A stretch of DNA of 64,000 nucleotides from Oenanthe sinensis (Eukaryota > Streptophyta > Magnoliopsida > Apiales > Apiaceae), in assembly GCA_028671895.1 (NCBI GenBank), contig JAPMAC010000209.1, positions 24,760,501 to 24,824,500 on the forward strand. The letters run 5' to 3'. The first letter of the stretch is position 1; every line of letters begins with the position of its first letter. The position numbers were made by a program, and so were the translations under genes. A model generated the notes under the pieces. The model ran no database searches. It worked only from the letters and a program-made list of their open reading frames with translations, and was not told the DNA's origin. This document shows positions 14,400-26,394 of this stretch, piece after piece.

Positions 14400-15324
14400 T
14401 ATCTAACCCGACATTCCCACCCCTTGTTTCCCTAAAACCCAATTCCCCGAGCCCCCACCTAATCTCTCTCCTTGTCTGCCTATATTGCCCACGATTGATT
14501 AAACGTGTGCGACTCTCACCCCTATGTCTGTGTTACTACTTGTCGCTCTTATATTTAAAAGCTTTCAAAATTCATATCTTACAAACCATGCATCCAATAT
14601 TCGATATTTATATATATAAATGAACAAGGCTCTAAGACCTAGGTATATGTATAATTTTGGATGAGTTTTTATTTTCTAGGTAGGTTTTCCTTTTTAATTT
14701 ATTCAGGAGTATATAAAGTGATTTTGATGATGGTGTTCAAGCTAGGAGGAAGTACAATACGTGTTTGTACATGAGTATTAATTTCGGATTTTTCTGAGAA
14801 TATTTTTCGGCCAACAGAAAAGACAAATGGGGTGTCCGTAGTTGATCCCATGGTAAGGTTTTTAAGATTCTAACTTCACACTTGTAAATATCCGGGAATG
14901 TTAGTTTATATATATTAATTTCATAATTTTTAGAGATTATTTTTATACTCCGGAAAGTTCCCCGTTGATTAGATTTTTGGGTTTAGGTAATTGTATTCTT
15001 CTTTTCCGGCAAGTTTATGTGTATAGGTATAATTTTATTTGTGTTTTACATTTGTTAGTTTTATTTTATTATAGTTGGATTGTATTGTTTGGGACTGATT
15101 TTGAGGTGCTGTGACCCCGGAAAAAGTTCATTTTATAAAAACCTTATTTTGAAATTTTTTCTTGTAATAGGATATTTATTTCAGAATTTAAATATTATTT
15201 GATTAAAAATATTTTAAAAATATTTAATGTTATGTTTAAGTGTTTAATTTGATAACGTCATCGATGTTAGACGTTATAAGTTTTAATGTATGAATTAGAA
15301 TTGTTAGTTTTTATTCCTTTTGTT

Positions 15325-15500
15325 TGAGGATTAATTGTTTGTCTCGAGGATTAATTGTTATTTTATATTCGAGTCTCGAGAATTAATTGTTTATTTATAT
15401 TGAAGTCTCAAGGATTAATTATTTATTTATATTCGTGCATCGAGGATTAATTATTGTTTTATAATCAAGTCTCAAGGGTTAATTGGTTGTTTGAGGATTA
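15325..15500 (+). repeat. Short tandem repeat in D LTR, unit about 37 bp
   Basis: CGAGGATTAATTGTT(T)ATTTATATTCGAGTCT recurs about five times with diverged spacers. It lies in the LTR segment absent from the 5' copy. Confidence 0.7.
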
Positions 15501-16132
15501 GTTGATAATTGGGTTATATTTTAGATATTGGTTTGTTGAGTTTGATGTGAGTTTTCTTGTTAATAGGTATATGTCTGAGATAATTATATAAGTATAGTTA
15601 AGTTATAAATGCTCGTAGAATATAGTGATGTACCTCCAGGACTAAAGTACAGTATTATGTTTGACTATAGAAGTAGACTCGATCTTGATAGTTCAGACTC
15701 GTAACAACCGCAAGAACGTCAGATTGAATAATTATTATATGGTGATAATGTGAGACGGAAGAATGCGATAGTTTGTGTTACTTCAACCATACATAATTGG
15801 TAAAACCCAAAGGCAAGTATTTTCTCCTTGATCATCTTAAACAATTTTATTTATTATTTTCATTTATTCAAGATTTCTTCAGCTAACCCTTAATCAGAAG
15901 CTCACTGAAGTTCAGCTTAATCAGTATCAAAATAGAAGGCTTGTCGATCCTCCTGTTATTATTTATCGAACTGTCATGACTCTTGTTAATGATACTGCTT
16001 ATGAGAACATTAATCTTGCCACTGTAACTAATGCACTTCAAGCTTTATTTGCTACTCTTCCAACTGAAGTTGCAGGTGCACAGGTTGAATAAGTGGATGA
16101 GAAACATGAAAATCAAGTTGTTGAGGAACAAT

Positions 16133-16167
<35 letters not shown>

Positions 16168-16168
16168 G
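16133..16168 (+). repeat. (CAA)n microsatellite encoding Gln in the accessory frame
   Basis: About twelve AAC/CAA units. In the accessory-ORF frame they read as poly-Gln; in a shifted frame as poly-Asn. Confidence 0.9.
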
Positions 16169-16782
16169 TTAAGGCTGAAGAACAATCCATTTCTGAAAAT
16201 GCAAATCCAGTTCCGGCTGATGAAGTGATGCCACAAGCTGAGGTAGATCAAGTATACATCCCTAGACCTCAATAGGAAAATGATGCAGAAAATGCTGACC
16301 CATTTGATGAAAATCTAGGTTTTAATCTAAACACTTTTCTTGATCTTGATTTTATTACATTCCTAGATAATGCGCCTCAAACGGCATCTCACACACAACA
16401 GTCCCCAGTGGCATTAGGACATAGCAATGAACCTAGACACCAACTTGTTCTAACCCATGCTCTAGATCAACAAACACTATCCCCTACTCCTCAACCACTC
16501 AAAAAAAGACAACCTGAAGAGAGTGAGGGAGTCAGTGCCTCTAGTGCACCAAATAAGGGTGGTACAAGTGTTGATCCCTGAGCAGCTCTACCTCATCATA
16601 AAATGAGACTTATTTTTTCTGAAACCGAGGCAACTACTAACCTTGAACCAATTTCTTTCAAACCTTCACATGGTTAGGCTATGGCCTCTTTGAATGCTCA
16701 AATAGATTTAGCTCTAAGAGGTGCATTTCGTGATGCAGAATTGACGAAAATTGAGACTAATTCAGTAGTGACACTTGCATCG

Positions 16783-17215
16783 GTAGATCCAATGCAAGTA
16801 ATGCCTTCACAGGCTTTAAGGAGCACAACAGACTCTAACGAGTCATGCATTACAATGTTTAAGGTAGTGACCTCCCTAGACTTAACACCTCCAGGTCCTG
16901 AAAATGGCAGTTTCCCTCCTCATCTGGGTGAAGAGGAAATGCAACCACTCCATAGAGGGAGTCAGGACTCCATTCATGGAGTAACTACGTCAGTAGTAGA
17001 TCCACCTTAGGTAGATCCTGTTGTGGACATGCCTTCAATGGCTTCCACATGCACCATTGATTCTCCATTGCCAATCATTACAGAATCAAATATGGTGACC
17101 TCACTGGATCTCATCCCTCCAGTTCCTATAAAAGGAGGTCTCCCCACCCTTAGTGGTGAAGCGGAGAGGCAACCCCTCGATAGAGCGAGGCAGGAAACCC
17201 AAAGGGTTGAAACTT
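16783..17215 (+). repeat. Diverged internal duplication in A accessory ORF, about 220 bp per unit
   Basis: Two successive units share VDP(M/V)...MPS, VVTSLDLTPPGP/MVTSLDLIPPVP and GE-(E/A)ERQPL-(H/D)RxRQ patterns (about 16783-16990 and 17011-17215). A similar signature appears in the minus-strand remnant of element E at 51223-51447. Confidence 0.7.
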
Positions 17216-18063
17216 CAATGGACAATGATGTAATTACTAAGTCTGGTGATGAGTTAGTGCCTAAGCACAAAAATCTTAAAGGTACTTTTCCACTTGGTAA
17301 TGATTCAATAGATGAATCAGGTGCGAGAAATATCACTGAAAAGACGGCCATTGCAATTCCAACTCTGAGCCAAGAACATTGAGGGCCAAGAACAAACACT
17401 AACAGAAAGAGGTGAGACACCTAGTAGCCCAATAGACACCCCATACTCTGAGCACACACATGCACATAGCCAAAAGATTTTACATGTAGAGGCTCAAGTA
17501 CATGGTATGAAAGGAATAATTGATCACCTGCTAGCAGTACAACTTGATCAACAACAACTCATTGATGCTCAATAGAAGGAAATCAAGGACATGAAAGCTC
17601 TTATCAATCAGTTGCTATCTCAGAAAACACCAACAACTGATGTTCCACCACTCAGATCTATAAAGGATAACCCATCTGGGGGGGGAAGTGCAAGGGCAAG
17701 GGCACAAGAAAAAGAAAAAATTGTGGTGGATCAAATGATGCTTGATACACAACTCAGGGGGAGTCAGATATTTTATTTCGACCCGAAGAAAGAATTCTTG
17801 AAGAAGGGGAAATTAATGAACCATACATTCCAACTGCCAAAGAATTAGAAGTTGAAGCTGGGGGGATTGATGAGGAAGAAGAGTTTGCTGAAGAGTATGC
17901 ATTTGACAATGATTGTCTTCTAACAGGAGTAGATGAAGTTATTGCACCAAGTGAAAAGAAGCTCAAGATCTGGTAAATAGAAGGTGGAAAATAATCTTAC
18001 AAGCTAAGCTAAGAAGAGATAGAGAGAGTAAAAGATGCTGAAGTGAAGGAAGGCCCTAAATAG

Positions 18064-19343
18064 TGTTAGACTAAGTCAAGCTTAGCCTATGTAATTATTT
18101 TTCTTGCTATAACATAGTTAGTACTTCTGTAATAGGGTAGTGACTTAGATATTTCTATATATTATTGCATATAAAAGTTTGAACAAATTATATTTCATGT
18201 TGTAATTAAAGTCAAGAATAAAGTCTGTTAAAAGATTCAAACTGAATCATGCAACAAGACAAAGAAGACTTATTGGAGAAATAAGGAATACAATCTGAGA
18301 ATTCTACTAAGGCAATTGTTCAGTCAAGAAATCACCCATTCGAGAAGTCAGAATTATGCAACTGGTCGAGAAGTCTCAAAACACACTCATTAGCTCAGTA
18401 TTCGATCGAGAAGTCAGTCATTCGAGAAGTCAAAATATTGAAGCCATCCGAGTAGTGTGAAACGTTATTCATTTGAGAATTCCAGAAAATCAATTTGAGA
18501 AGTTAGCAAAAGGAGCATTCGAGAAGTGGTAAAGCTGAGTCAATCGAGAAGTCACAATTTTAAGTTTACATTCGAGAAGTCTAGTCTAATCGATAAATCA
18601 TCAAAAAAAGTATGCGATCGAGAAGTCTACTCATTCAAGAAGTCAATCATTCAAGCACTAATCGAGAAGTCACAGCTAGTACTCAATCGAGAAGTCAATC
18701 ACTATGACTTCTCGAATCAATTTCAATAGAGTACTCGACTGTTCCAAGTAGCTATTTTTAAGGAGAATTGCAGAAGAACAAGACAGATAATTTGTAGCTC
18801 TGTCTTTTCAGGTCAATTCAAGCCTGTGAAGATAGAGACAAGTCTACAATGAAGCTGGGAAGATAGTCAAGACAAATGACAGAAGATATAAGGCTGAATG
18901 TAGCAGACCATCACAATAGTGCCAGCTAGAAATAAATATTAGTCAAATGTAAAGTATGTCTTGTCTATTTCTAGTTTTAGCTAAACTGTCTTATGTGAGC
19001 ATGTGCAAAGGACATGTTGTCTATATATTTTATGCACAACCACATTTGATAGTGTCTTTGATTTTTACATAGTAATCTTCCTAGATCAAGAAGCTGAAAT
19101 TCAAATTGAATTTCAGATTGTAGCAAAGATTCATTTTAATAAAATTAGATTGAAAGTTATATCTTGTGTTTACTTTACTCACTGTTATATGTTATCGTAA
19201 ACACTTGTATTGTTTCAACAGTTTAAGAATCACTCATCAGTTCATGAAGTTTTCTTTAATTTATAAAAAGAGATAAAGAATGTTTTGAAGTATATATTCA
19301 CCCCCCCCCCTCTGTAAACTTCTGGGACTCCTTATTCCTAACA
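18064..19343 (+). repeat. Element B 5' LTR, 1,280 bp
   Basis: TGTTAGACTAAGTC...TTATTCCTAACA. It matches 45481-46740 throughout, with scattered substitutions. The poly-C run near 19303 is followed by TCTGTAAACTTCTGGGACTC before the end. Confidence 0.92.
18318..18725 (+). repeat. B-family LTR motif array TCGAGAAGTC
   Basis: Around 15 copies of (A)TCGAGAAGTC, including variants, at irregular 15-30 bp spacing. One inverted copy, GACTTCTCGA, is near 18708. The half-palindrome TTCTCGA/TCGAGAA can pair between opposed copies. The same array is in the 3' LTR at about 45740-46120. An inverted relative, GAGTTCTCGA, lies inside the element at 40278-40606. Confidence 0.85.
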
Positions 19344-19345
19344 AG

Positions 19346-19357
19346 TGGTATCAGAGC
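19346..19357 (+). other. Primer-binding site of B
   Basis: TGGTATCAGAGC, two bases after the LTR end, fits the 3' end of initiator tRNA-Met. Confidence 0.9.
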
Positions 19358-19393
19358 CAGGTTGTAAATATACATACAAACTAAAAGATCAAG

Positions 19394-21712
19394 ATGAGTT
19401 CTCAGAAGCTAAGCAGTATAAAGATTCTTACTTTTGACAGAGAAAACTATAACATATGGAAGAGGAAAATGCTAATGTTTATAAAGGCTGCAAACTCCAT
19501 GTAACCAGAAATATTGAAGAATGGTCATTTCATGCCAGTAACACTAGTTCCTGAAACTACTAGTGGGTCTGAAGTTATCCCTGCAACATGGATACCTAAG
19601 GACCCATCTCAGTACATAGATACAGAGAAGGAAAAGGTGTCTCTTGACAATAGTCTGATGCTTATACTAATTGAGTCACTGAACATTGTCATGTACAATA
19701 ATATTTGTCAATTGCACATCTGCCAAACACGTATGGGAGACTATAAAAATTCTGTGTGAAGGAACTGAAGAGGTAAGGGAAAATCAAAGGCAGCTCCTTG
19801 TTTCCCAGTATGAAGCTTTTATGTCAAAACCAAATGAAGGCATAACTGAAGTATTTGAGAGGTTCAACAAACTAATCAATGATTTTCAACTTTATGGGAA
19901 ATACTACGAAACAAAGGAGAAAAATATGAAGTTTTTGTTGACTCTCCCAGAGCACCTGGAGCAAAAAATCTCTGTAATATGATAGGGAAGAGATTTAACA
20001 AAGCTTCCACTTGATACTCTCTATAGAATACTAAAGACATATGAGCTGGAATTTTACCAAAAGAAGGTCATTTTAGCAAATAGAGGAAAGATGACAAATG
20101 TCTCAAATGCCTTGGTTGCAAAGGAACCATCAACAACTGAGAAGACTGGCATAAGCAAAAAGTTGATAGAAGCAAACTTCAAATATTCAAGCAAAGGAAA
20201 TAATCCAACAAGAAGCAATACCAATGGAGGGTATAAAACTGGAACAGTTGATAGATCTAAGATAAGATGCTATAACTGTAATGAGCTTGGACACTTTGCA
20301 ACAGAATGTAGAAAACTTAAAGCAACCAAGAAGGACAAAGATTACATGGAGTTAGAATCCAAGTATGAAGCTCTTCTAAAAAATCAGACAGGAAAAGCTT
20401 ATATTGTTGAAGGAAAATGTTGGGATGGCATAAATGAAGATGAGGAGGAGAAATATGGGAATCTGGCACTCATGGCCAACTCATATGATGGAGCTTCATC
20501 CACAAATTCTTAGGTACCTTCATTAGTCTCACTTGACATGTCAAATTCTCAATATACGAAAACTGTGGAAGAATTGAGCATTGAAATGTTTAACATTCAC
20601 ACCAGTATGACTGTTGCATATGAGGAAATTGCTAGGTTAGTAAAAGCTAATGATGAACTGACTGCTAGGAATGAGACTCTAGAACTATCTTTGATAACTC
20701 TGGAAAACTTGAAACAGGAAAATGAGTATCTCAAAAACAAAGTTGTTTGTTCAGAACAAATTGAAAAATTTCTTAAAGAACAAATTTATGAAAATGAATT
20801 GAAAATCAGATCTTATCATAACTCAACCACTGTTGTTCAAGAGTTCCATAAGAAGCATAAGGAAAACTCTAGGATTGAAGTTGATTTTGATTATGAGAAT
20901 CTCAAGAAGAAGAAATATGTTTCAACAAATGGCAAGAAAGTTGAAATCCTTAGAAATCCTCACATTTTGAAAAATGTTAAGAAACCAATTTTTAAAAAAG
21001 CAACTGTTGAACTTTATGAGGTCAGTATGGCCATCAAATAACAGTTGGATGATGAGGATAAGGAAAAAACTAAAAGAAATATTCCCTCTGTTGAAGAAGG
21101 AGAACCTACAATCAAAACCAAGTCCATTCCTGTTCAAACTGAACCAAAACAAAATGTTCAGGAAAATGACACCATGAATGCTAAGAAGAAAAAGGCAAAT
21201 AGTAATGGAAAGTTAGGTATCAACAAACATAACAAGTATGCACCTGTTCATAATACACCTAAAAAGATTTTTAAAAATTGTGGTTCAACAAATCATCTTA
21301 CTCATATGTTCAAGAAACCTGCTGTTAAAAATGATGAATTTGCCTATGGATATGTAAAACCTTTTATGCATGATGATCATAAATTTTGTGACAAATTTGA
21401 TTGTATGCCATGTAACATGAATATCATGAATACCTGTTTTAGGCTCAGGAAATAGTTTGTTGATGGATGCAAAGTCAGAATCTGAACATCAATAATCCTA
21501 CGCCTAAATCTGCTAGTCCTGTAAAACATAGAAAACATTCCATGTCACCTAAGCATGCATCTAGTTCTGAAATCACTAATCAAGCTAAAAGTCAGAATAA
21601 GAAAAATGAGAACATGCATGTGCAGGTAGCTAAAAATGTTAAAAACAGGAATGACATTCATGTAACTAAGCATAAAGGACCCAACCTTGTTTGAGTACCA
21701 AAGAAAACTTGA
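19394..21712 (+). pseudogene. gag: Element B gag
   Basis: Start ATG 19394 (MSSQKLSSIKILTFDRENYN), 51 bp after the LTR. The capsid-like N-terminal half reads WKRKMLMFIKA, EGTEEVRENQ and QYEAFMSKPNEGI. A CCHC zinc knuckle, CYNCNELGHFATEC, is at about 20270. A long coiled-coil-like region follows (20540-20900, with EELSIEM and LTARNETLEL), then a basic tail with a second Cys cluster (CDKFDCMPCNMNIM near 21400). Damage: TAA at 19501, frameshift near 19700, TGA at 19980, stops at 20511 and 21039, and a shift near 21455. The end overlaps the start of pol in the -1 frame. Confidence 0.9.
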
Positions 21713-24286
21713 TTTGTGTTTATTTGCAGGGCACATGTAAGAAAAAGGTCATGTGGATTTTGGATAGTAGATGTTCAAGGCATATGACTGGTGACAAGGC
21801 CCTGCTGTCATAATTCAAAGAGGAGGCTGGCCCAATGGTAACTTTTGGAGATAACAGAATTGGCTTCACCATGGGATATGGTAAATTAATTCATGGAAAT
21901 GTTGTCATTGAAGATGTAGCTCTGGTCAGTGGTTTGAAGCATAATCTTCTCAACATCACTCAATTCTGTAACAAATATTTGAAGGTGGAGTTTGACAAGG
22001 AATTGTGTCACATATCATACAGAAAGACCAAGGAGATTGCTCTGCAAGGAGTGAGAAAGGGAAGCCTGTTTGTAGCAGATTTAGATTCTGTAAACAATGA
22101 GAAAATTTGTTGTTTCTACACCAAGGCCTCAGAAAATGAAAGTTTTCTTTGGCATAAGAGATTATCTCACTTAAATCTCAAAAATATTAATTCTTTAGTC
22201 AAAAGAGAATTAGTGAAGGACCTGCCCACACTTGAATTCTGCATAATAGAAGGATTGTGTGAGGCATGCCAGAAAGGGAAAATGAATAGATCAGGTCAAA
22301 AGAGTAAGGAATTCACTTCAATCACCAAACCACTGCAATTAATTCATATGGATTTGTTTGAACCAGTAAATGTCATGTCCATGTCTAAGAAAAGATTTGC
22401 TCTAGTAATGGTTGATGATTTTTCAAACTATACTTGGGTAGAGTTCTTGAATTCAAAAGATGAAGCTCCTGAGGTTATCATTGAGAATTTGAGAAGATTG
22501 GATAAAGGCCCTGCACCAGTAGTAGCCATAAGAAGTGACAATGATACATAATTCAAAAATGTTATACTCAATGAATTCTGCAAGGAAAAAGGAATCACTC
22601 ACCAATTCTCAGCCCCAATAAATCCACAACAAAATGGAGTGGTTGAGAGAAAGAATAGGACTCTTATTGAAGCTGCAAGAACTATGTTAATAGAAGAAAA
22701 TCTACCAACTAGTTTTTGGGCTGAAGTTGTTAGAACTGCATGTTACACTCAAAACATAACACTCATCACAAAACTAGTTGGAAAGTCTTCTTATCACATC
22801 ATGACAAATAGAAGACCGTCTATAAAATACATGCATGTGTTTGGAATAAAGTGCTTTGTTCTCAAGAATGATGTCAACAACCTTGGGAAGCTTGAAGCCA
22901 AGACATATGAAGGAATTTTTGTGGGATACTCTTTAGACAAAACTGTATATAGAGTATATGTGATTGATGAACAAAAGGTTATGGAAAGTACAAATGTGAC
23001 ATTTGATGATTTCAAATTCCCTGTTATGAATTTGGAAGGTGAAAATTGTGACCCTTTGAGATTTGAAAATGAAGTGGATTTTGAAACAATTGTAACTGAA
23101 AATGTTATCAACATTCATGAAGAGTCACATGTAGACATCTCATATGGATCAATTGAGGAAAGAGAAAATGAAGATTACAGTCACATTCAACTTGAGAATT
23201 CTCCACACAACCCTAACATTAACTCAGGGGGAGATTCTCATGGATCTACAACAAATGGCAACAAATTCAATCAGGAAGAAACATGCTCAAATGATAGAGA
23301 TGGAGCTCATCAAACTAAATGGAATGGAGCTCACACAGTTGATCAAATCATTGAAAATCCTGATGAAGGTGTGAGAACAAGAAGAGAAACTATGAATGAA
23401 TGCCTATTTGCTTGCTTTCTGTCTTAAAATGAGCCCAAAAGGATTGGATAAGCCATGCTGGATCCAGACTGGATAATTGCCATGCAAGAGGAATTGAATC
23501 AATTTGTGAGAAATAATGTTTGGGAATTAGTGCCACCTCCAAAAGATAGATCAATAATTTTCACTAAGTGGGTCTACAGAAACAAAATGGATGAACATGG
23601 AATACTAATAAGAAATAAATCAAGGTTGGTTGCAAAAGGGTATTCACAAGAAGAATGCATTGACTATGATGAGACTTTTGCTCCTGTTGCAAGATTGGAG
23701 GCAATCAGAATTTTTCTAGCCTTTGCAGCACATTCTAACTTTAAGGTCTATCAAATGGATGTTAAAAATGCTTTTCTCAATGATGAATTAGAAGAAGAAG
23801 TATATGTGCAACCACCACCTGGCTTTGAAGATCCAAACTTTCCATACTTTTACAGACTCATCAAAGCATTGTATGGACTCAAACAAGCCCCTGGTATGAC
23901 ACTTTGTCAAAATTCCTTCTAGAGAATCAATTCACTAAAGGAGTTATTGACAAAACTCTTTTCTACAAGAAGCACAATGAAGATGTTATACTAGTTTAAA
24001 TTTATGTGGATGATATCATTTTTGGATCAACAAATGAAAAATTATGTCAAAGGTTCTCTAAGCTTATGCAAAGTGAATATGAGATGAGCATGATGGGAGA
24101 GCTCAATTACTTTTTAGGTCTCCAAATAAGCCAAATGGCTGATGGCATTTTCATAAGTCAAACAGAATACATCAATGACTTACTCAAAAGGTTTGACATG
24201 CAAGACTGCTCAACTGCCAAAACTCCAATGTCTATAGCTGCAAAACTGGATGAAGATAATAAAGGAAAAAATGTAGACATGAAGAC
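21676..24286 (+). pseudogene. pol: Element B pol, part 1: protease, integrase, most of RT
   Basis: The pol frame is open from 21676. The protease site reads LDSRCSRHMTG near 21760, where the usual Gly after Asp-Ser is Arg, so the site is probably dead. Integrase shows WHKRLSH and CEAC (HHCC zinc finger), HMDLFEP, then SDNDT followed by a stop (22549-22551), and QQNGVVERKNRT with the catalytic Glu. RT starts at LDPDWIIAMQEELNQF (23455), with KSRLVAKGY, DVKNAFLN and YVDD (24003-24014). Damage includes TAA in the protease, a stop near 23425, a frameshift near 23897 and TAA just before YVDD. Element C interrupts at 24287, within the TSD codons AAGAC. Confidence 0.93.
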
Positions 24287-24829
24287 TGAAAGGCAGAGTG
24301 TCTAAACTTGTAACACTGTAACTAATGTAACTCAACTAAAGAAAAGATACTTAACCGGAAGACAATCAAGAACAAGAAGTCACAAAGAAATCAATACAAA
24401 TTGAAGACAAGGTAATTGATACAATTTAACATGGTTAATTATGATCAATCAAAGATGTAATCACTAGAAGAAGTTCAAGTCAAAGTTGTTCATGCCTCAG
24501 TGATGTGTAACTTAAAGAATCAAGATCATAACAATCAGTATCAATAAGACTAATTGATTTCAAGTGAAGAAGCCGGAAAGTGACAATTGGAAAGCCACAT
24601 TACTAACTGAATATGGTAATCTATTCAGAAGCAAGAACCCTATCAAGACTAGTCACTTATGAACCAGACCATTGTATCAAGTGTCAGGGCATTGATAGCA
24701 AGTTTATGTCAGTAGTAGAGATCCATGTTCAAGAGCTTGTTGAAGAATATAGAAGACAAGAAGAAATCACAAGTTCAAGATGTTGCATTGAAGTTTCTAG
24801 TTGAAGCCCATAATTTCTCTAAGTACTTA

Positions 24830-25180
24830 CTGGGGAACCTATGTAGAAATTTCTATCTAGAAATTCTAGATAAGTTTCTACTTAGAGCCAAGTAGAAATT
24901 CTAGAAGTGGAATATTTTCTAAGTACACAGGAAGGAATCTATCTCGAAATTCCTATGTAGAAGTTCTACTTAGAATATTCGAGATAGAGCCTAAGTAGAA
25001 ATTCTTATGTAGAAGTTCTACTTAAATATTCGAGATAGAGTGTAAGTAGAAAATTCCTATGTAGAAGTTCTACTTAAATATTTGAGATAGAGTGTAAGTA
25101 GAAAATTCCTATGTAAAAGTTCTACTTACATGTTCGAGATGGTAAGTAGAAATTCTTATGTAGAAATTCTACATAGAGTA
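24830..25180 (+). repeat. C-family LTR palindromic array
   Basis: GTAGAAATTC...GAA(G/T)TTCTAC units recur about six times. Each can form a hairpin, and units are separated by ATTCGAGATAGAG(T/C). The array is conserved in the 3' LTR (38450-38800) and in C' (35100-35370). Confidence 0.8.
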
Positions 25181-25314
25181 CAATTTCAACATGACACATG
25201 GCATCATCTGGTTGGCTATTTCCAAGCTTTCAAGACAAGATAAGATTAACATGGACAACATTGGACCACTCATATCTTATCTGTTGAAGACTACAAGTCA
25301 TAGATTACAAGTAG

Positions 25315-25323
25315 TATAAATAG
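25315..25323 (+). promoter_or_regulatory. TATA box of C 5' LTR
   Basis: TATAAATAG, conserved in the 3' LTR (38929-38937) and, inverted, in C' (34959-34967). It lies downstream of the palindromic array, as expected for a U3 promoter. Confidence 0.65.
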
Positions 25324-25595
25324 AAGTACTCGTGTAACATTTGAGAAAGAGCAACACTGAGAGAAACACTTGTAAAAGAGAGAGAGAGAGTATTCACAGA
25401 GCTTAGTATCATTTACTACCCTCTTTACTTCGGTTGTACTATTGTAATGAATGTTGTAGCAACCCTTTCAAGTTATATATAAGACATATATTCCTTGAAT
25501 TATTGTGTTCATTTATTACAAAGTATTTATTACTTCATAAAGTTGAAAAGTTGTATTCACCCCCCCCCCTCTACAACACATTTGGACCTAACAAT

Positions 25596-25607
25596 TGGTA
25601 TCAGAGC
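25596..25607 (+). other. Primer-binding site of C
   Basis: TGGTATCAGAGC begins two bases after the LTR end, matching initiator tRNA-Met. Confidence 0.92.
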
Positions 25608-26394
25608 TATATGTTTAACATACAAAACATAGATCCTTGTGTTTGGTAGAAGATTTATGAGTTTTCATTTCTAGATCTACTTTTCAAGCTTTTCTTGAAA
25701 AGTGTACTTTAATTCGTTTATCAGTGAAAACTCATCCTAAAAATTATTTAAATACTCCAGGTGTGATTATTTAGCTTGGGTGGATTTTAGATAATTTTTG
25801 TGAATTATTCTGGGTACGTTGATTCTTGGTATTCTTCAAGAAGTCATCACTGTTCTTGATAAAGAAGACAAACCCAACAACTTTTGATTCCCTTTTTCAA
25901 AAGACAAAAAGTGAAAAAGGTGTTATTGGGTTTTGATTGGACAACTTTCTCACTGCACAAAAAGATATTAAAGATTACTCTGTACCTGTCACGTGGGTGT
26001 TAGGTGAGTTAGGTGAGAAAAGACACAAAAGTCAAAAAGTGTGAAAATAATATTGTTTATTCAATATTGAAAGTGACCTGCAACAAATTTTCTCTAAGGA
26101 CAAAAAGTTCTACATAGAATTTCTACTTAGAAAATCTCTACTTAGTGAAAATTTCGACATGGACTGTATTTCGACTTAATGAGAATTTCTACTTGACAGA
26201 TTTTCTACTTGGTGAAATTTCGACTTAGGCAAAAGTTCTACATAGATCTTCTACATAGCCTAGTCTTGGGTACTTAGAAATTTTTGGTGACCAGGATTTG
26301 AACTTTGATTTATTCTGAGATAATTCGATTTTCTTTTAATTACTAATCAAGTAATAAGAAAAGTTTATTATCTCTACTTTAAATCTACATTAAG
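25608..26394 (+). other. C leader with inverted LTR-type motifs (26100-26272)
   Basis: This is untranslated sequence between PBS and gag. From 26100 to 26272 it contains TTCTACATAG, TTTCTACTTAG and TTTCGACTTA repeats, the complement of the GTAGAA units in the C LTR. The same leader is present in C' at 33940-34690. Confidence 0.75.

Larger units (their letters stand above)
15871..18063 (+). pseudogene. Element A accessory ORF, part 1 (post-pol ORF)
   Basis: From 15871 the first frame stays open, apart from a few point stops, to 17382. It includes RRLVDPPVIIYRTVMTLVND, a Gln run from a CAA microsatellite, and a Pro/Ser/Glu-rich section with a duplicated block of about 75 residues. A frameshift follows. 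The next readable parts are a QLDQQQLIDAQ...MKALINQLL coiled-coil-like stretch and an acidic stretch, GGIDEEEEFAEEYAF. Element B then interrupts at 18064, and the frame resumes at 46741. The position before the PPT equals that of the Sirevirus extra (env-like) ORF. No transmembrane segment is evident. Function unknown; the D junction has removed its start and all of pol. Confidence 0.6.
24287..25593 (+). repeat. Element C 5' LTR, 1,307 bp
   Basis: TGAAAGGCAGAGTG...GGACCTAACA. It pairs with 37901-39205. Between about 24830 and 25180 it has a family-specific array of AAGTAGAAATTCCTATGTAG / AAGTTCTACTTA palindromes with ATATTCGAGATAGAG spacers. The poly-C tract is at 25559-25569. Confidence 0.95.

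Noticed and set aside
16031..16272. Poly-Asn plus-strand and poly-Leu minus-strand frames
   Set aside because: Shadows of the CAA microsatellite; the coherent accessory frame reads it as Gln.
18318..18725. CRISPR-like repeat array
   Set aside because: Spacing is irregular, repeats are short and diverged, and the array lies in a plant LTR and is duplicated in the partner LTR.
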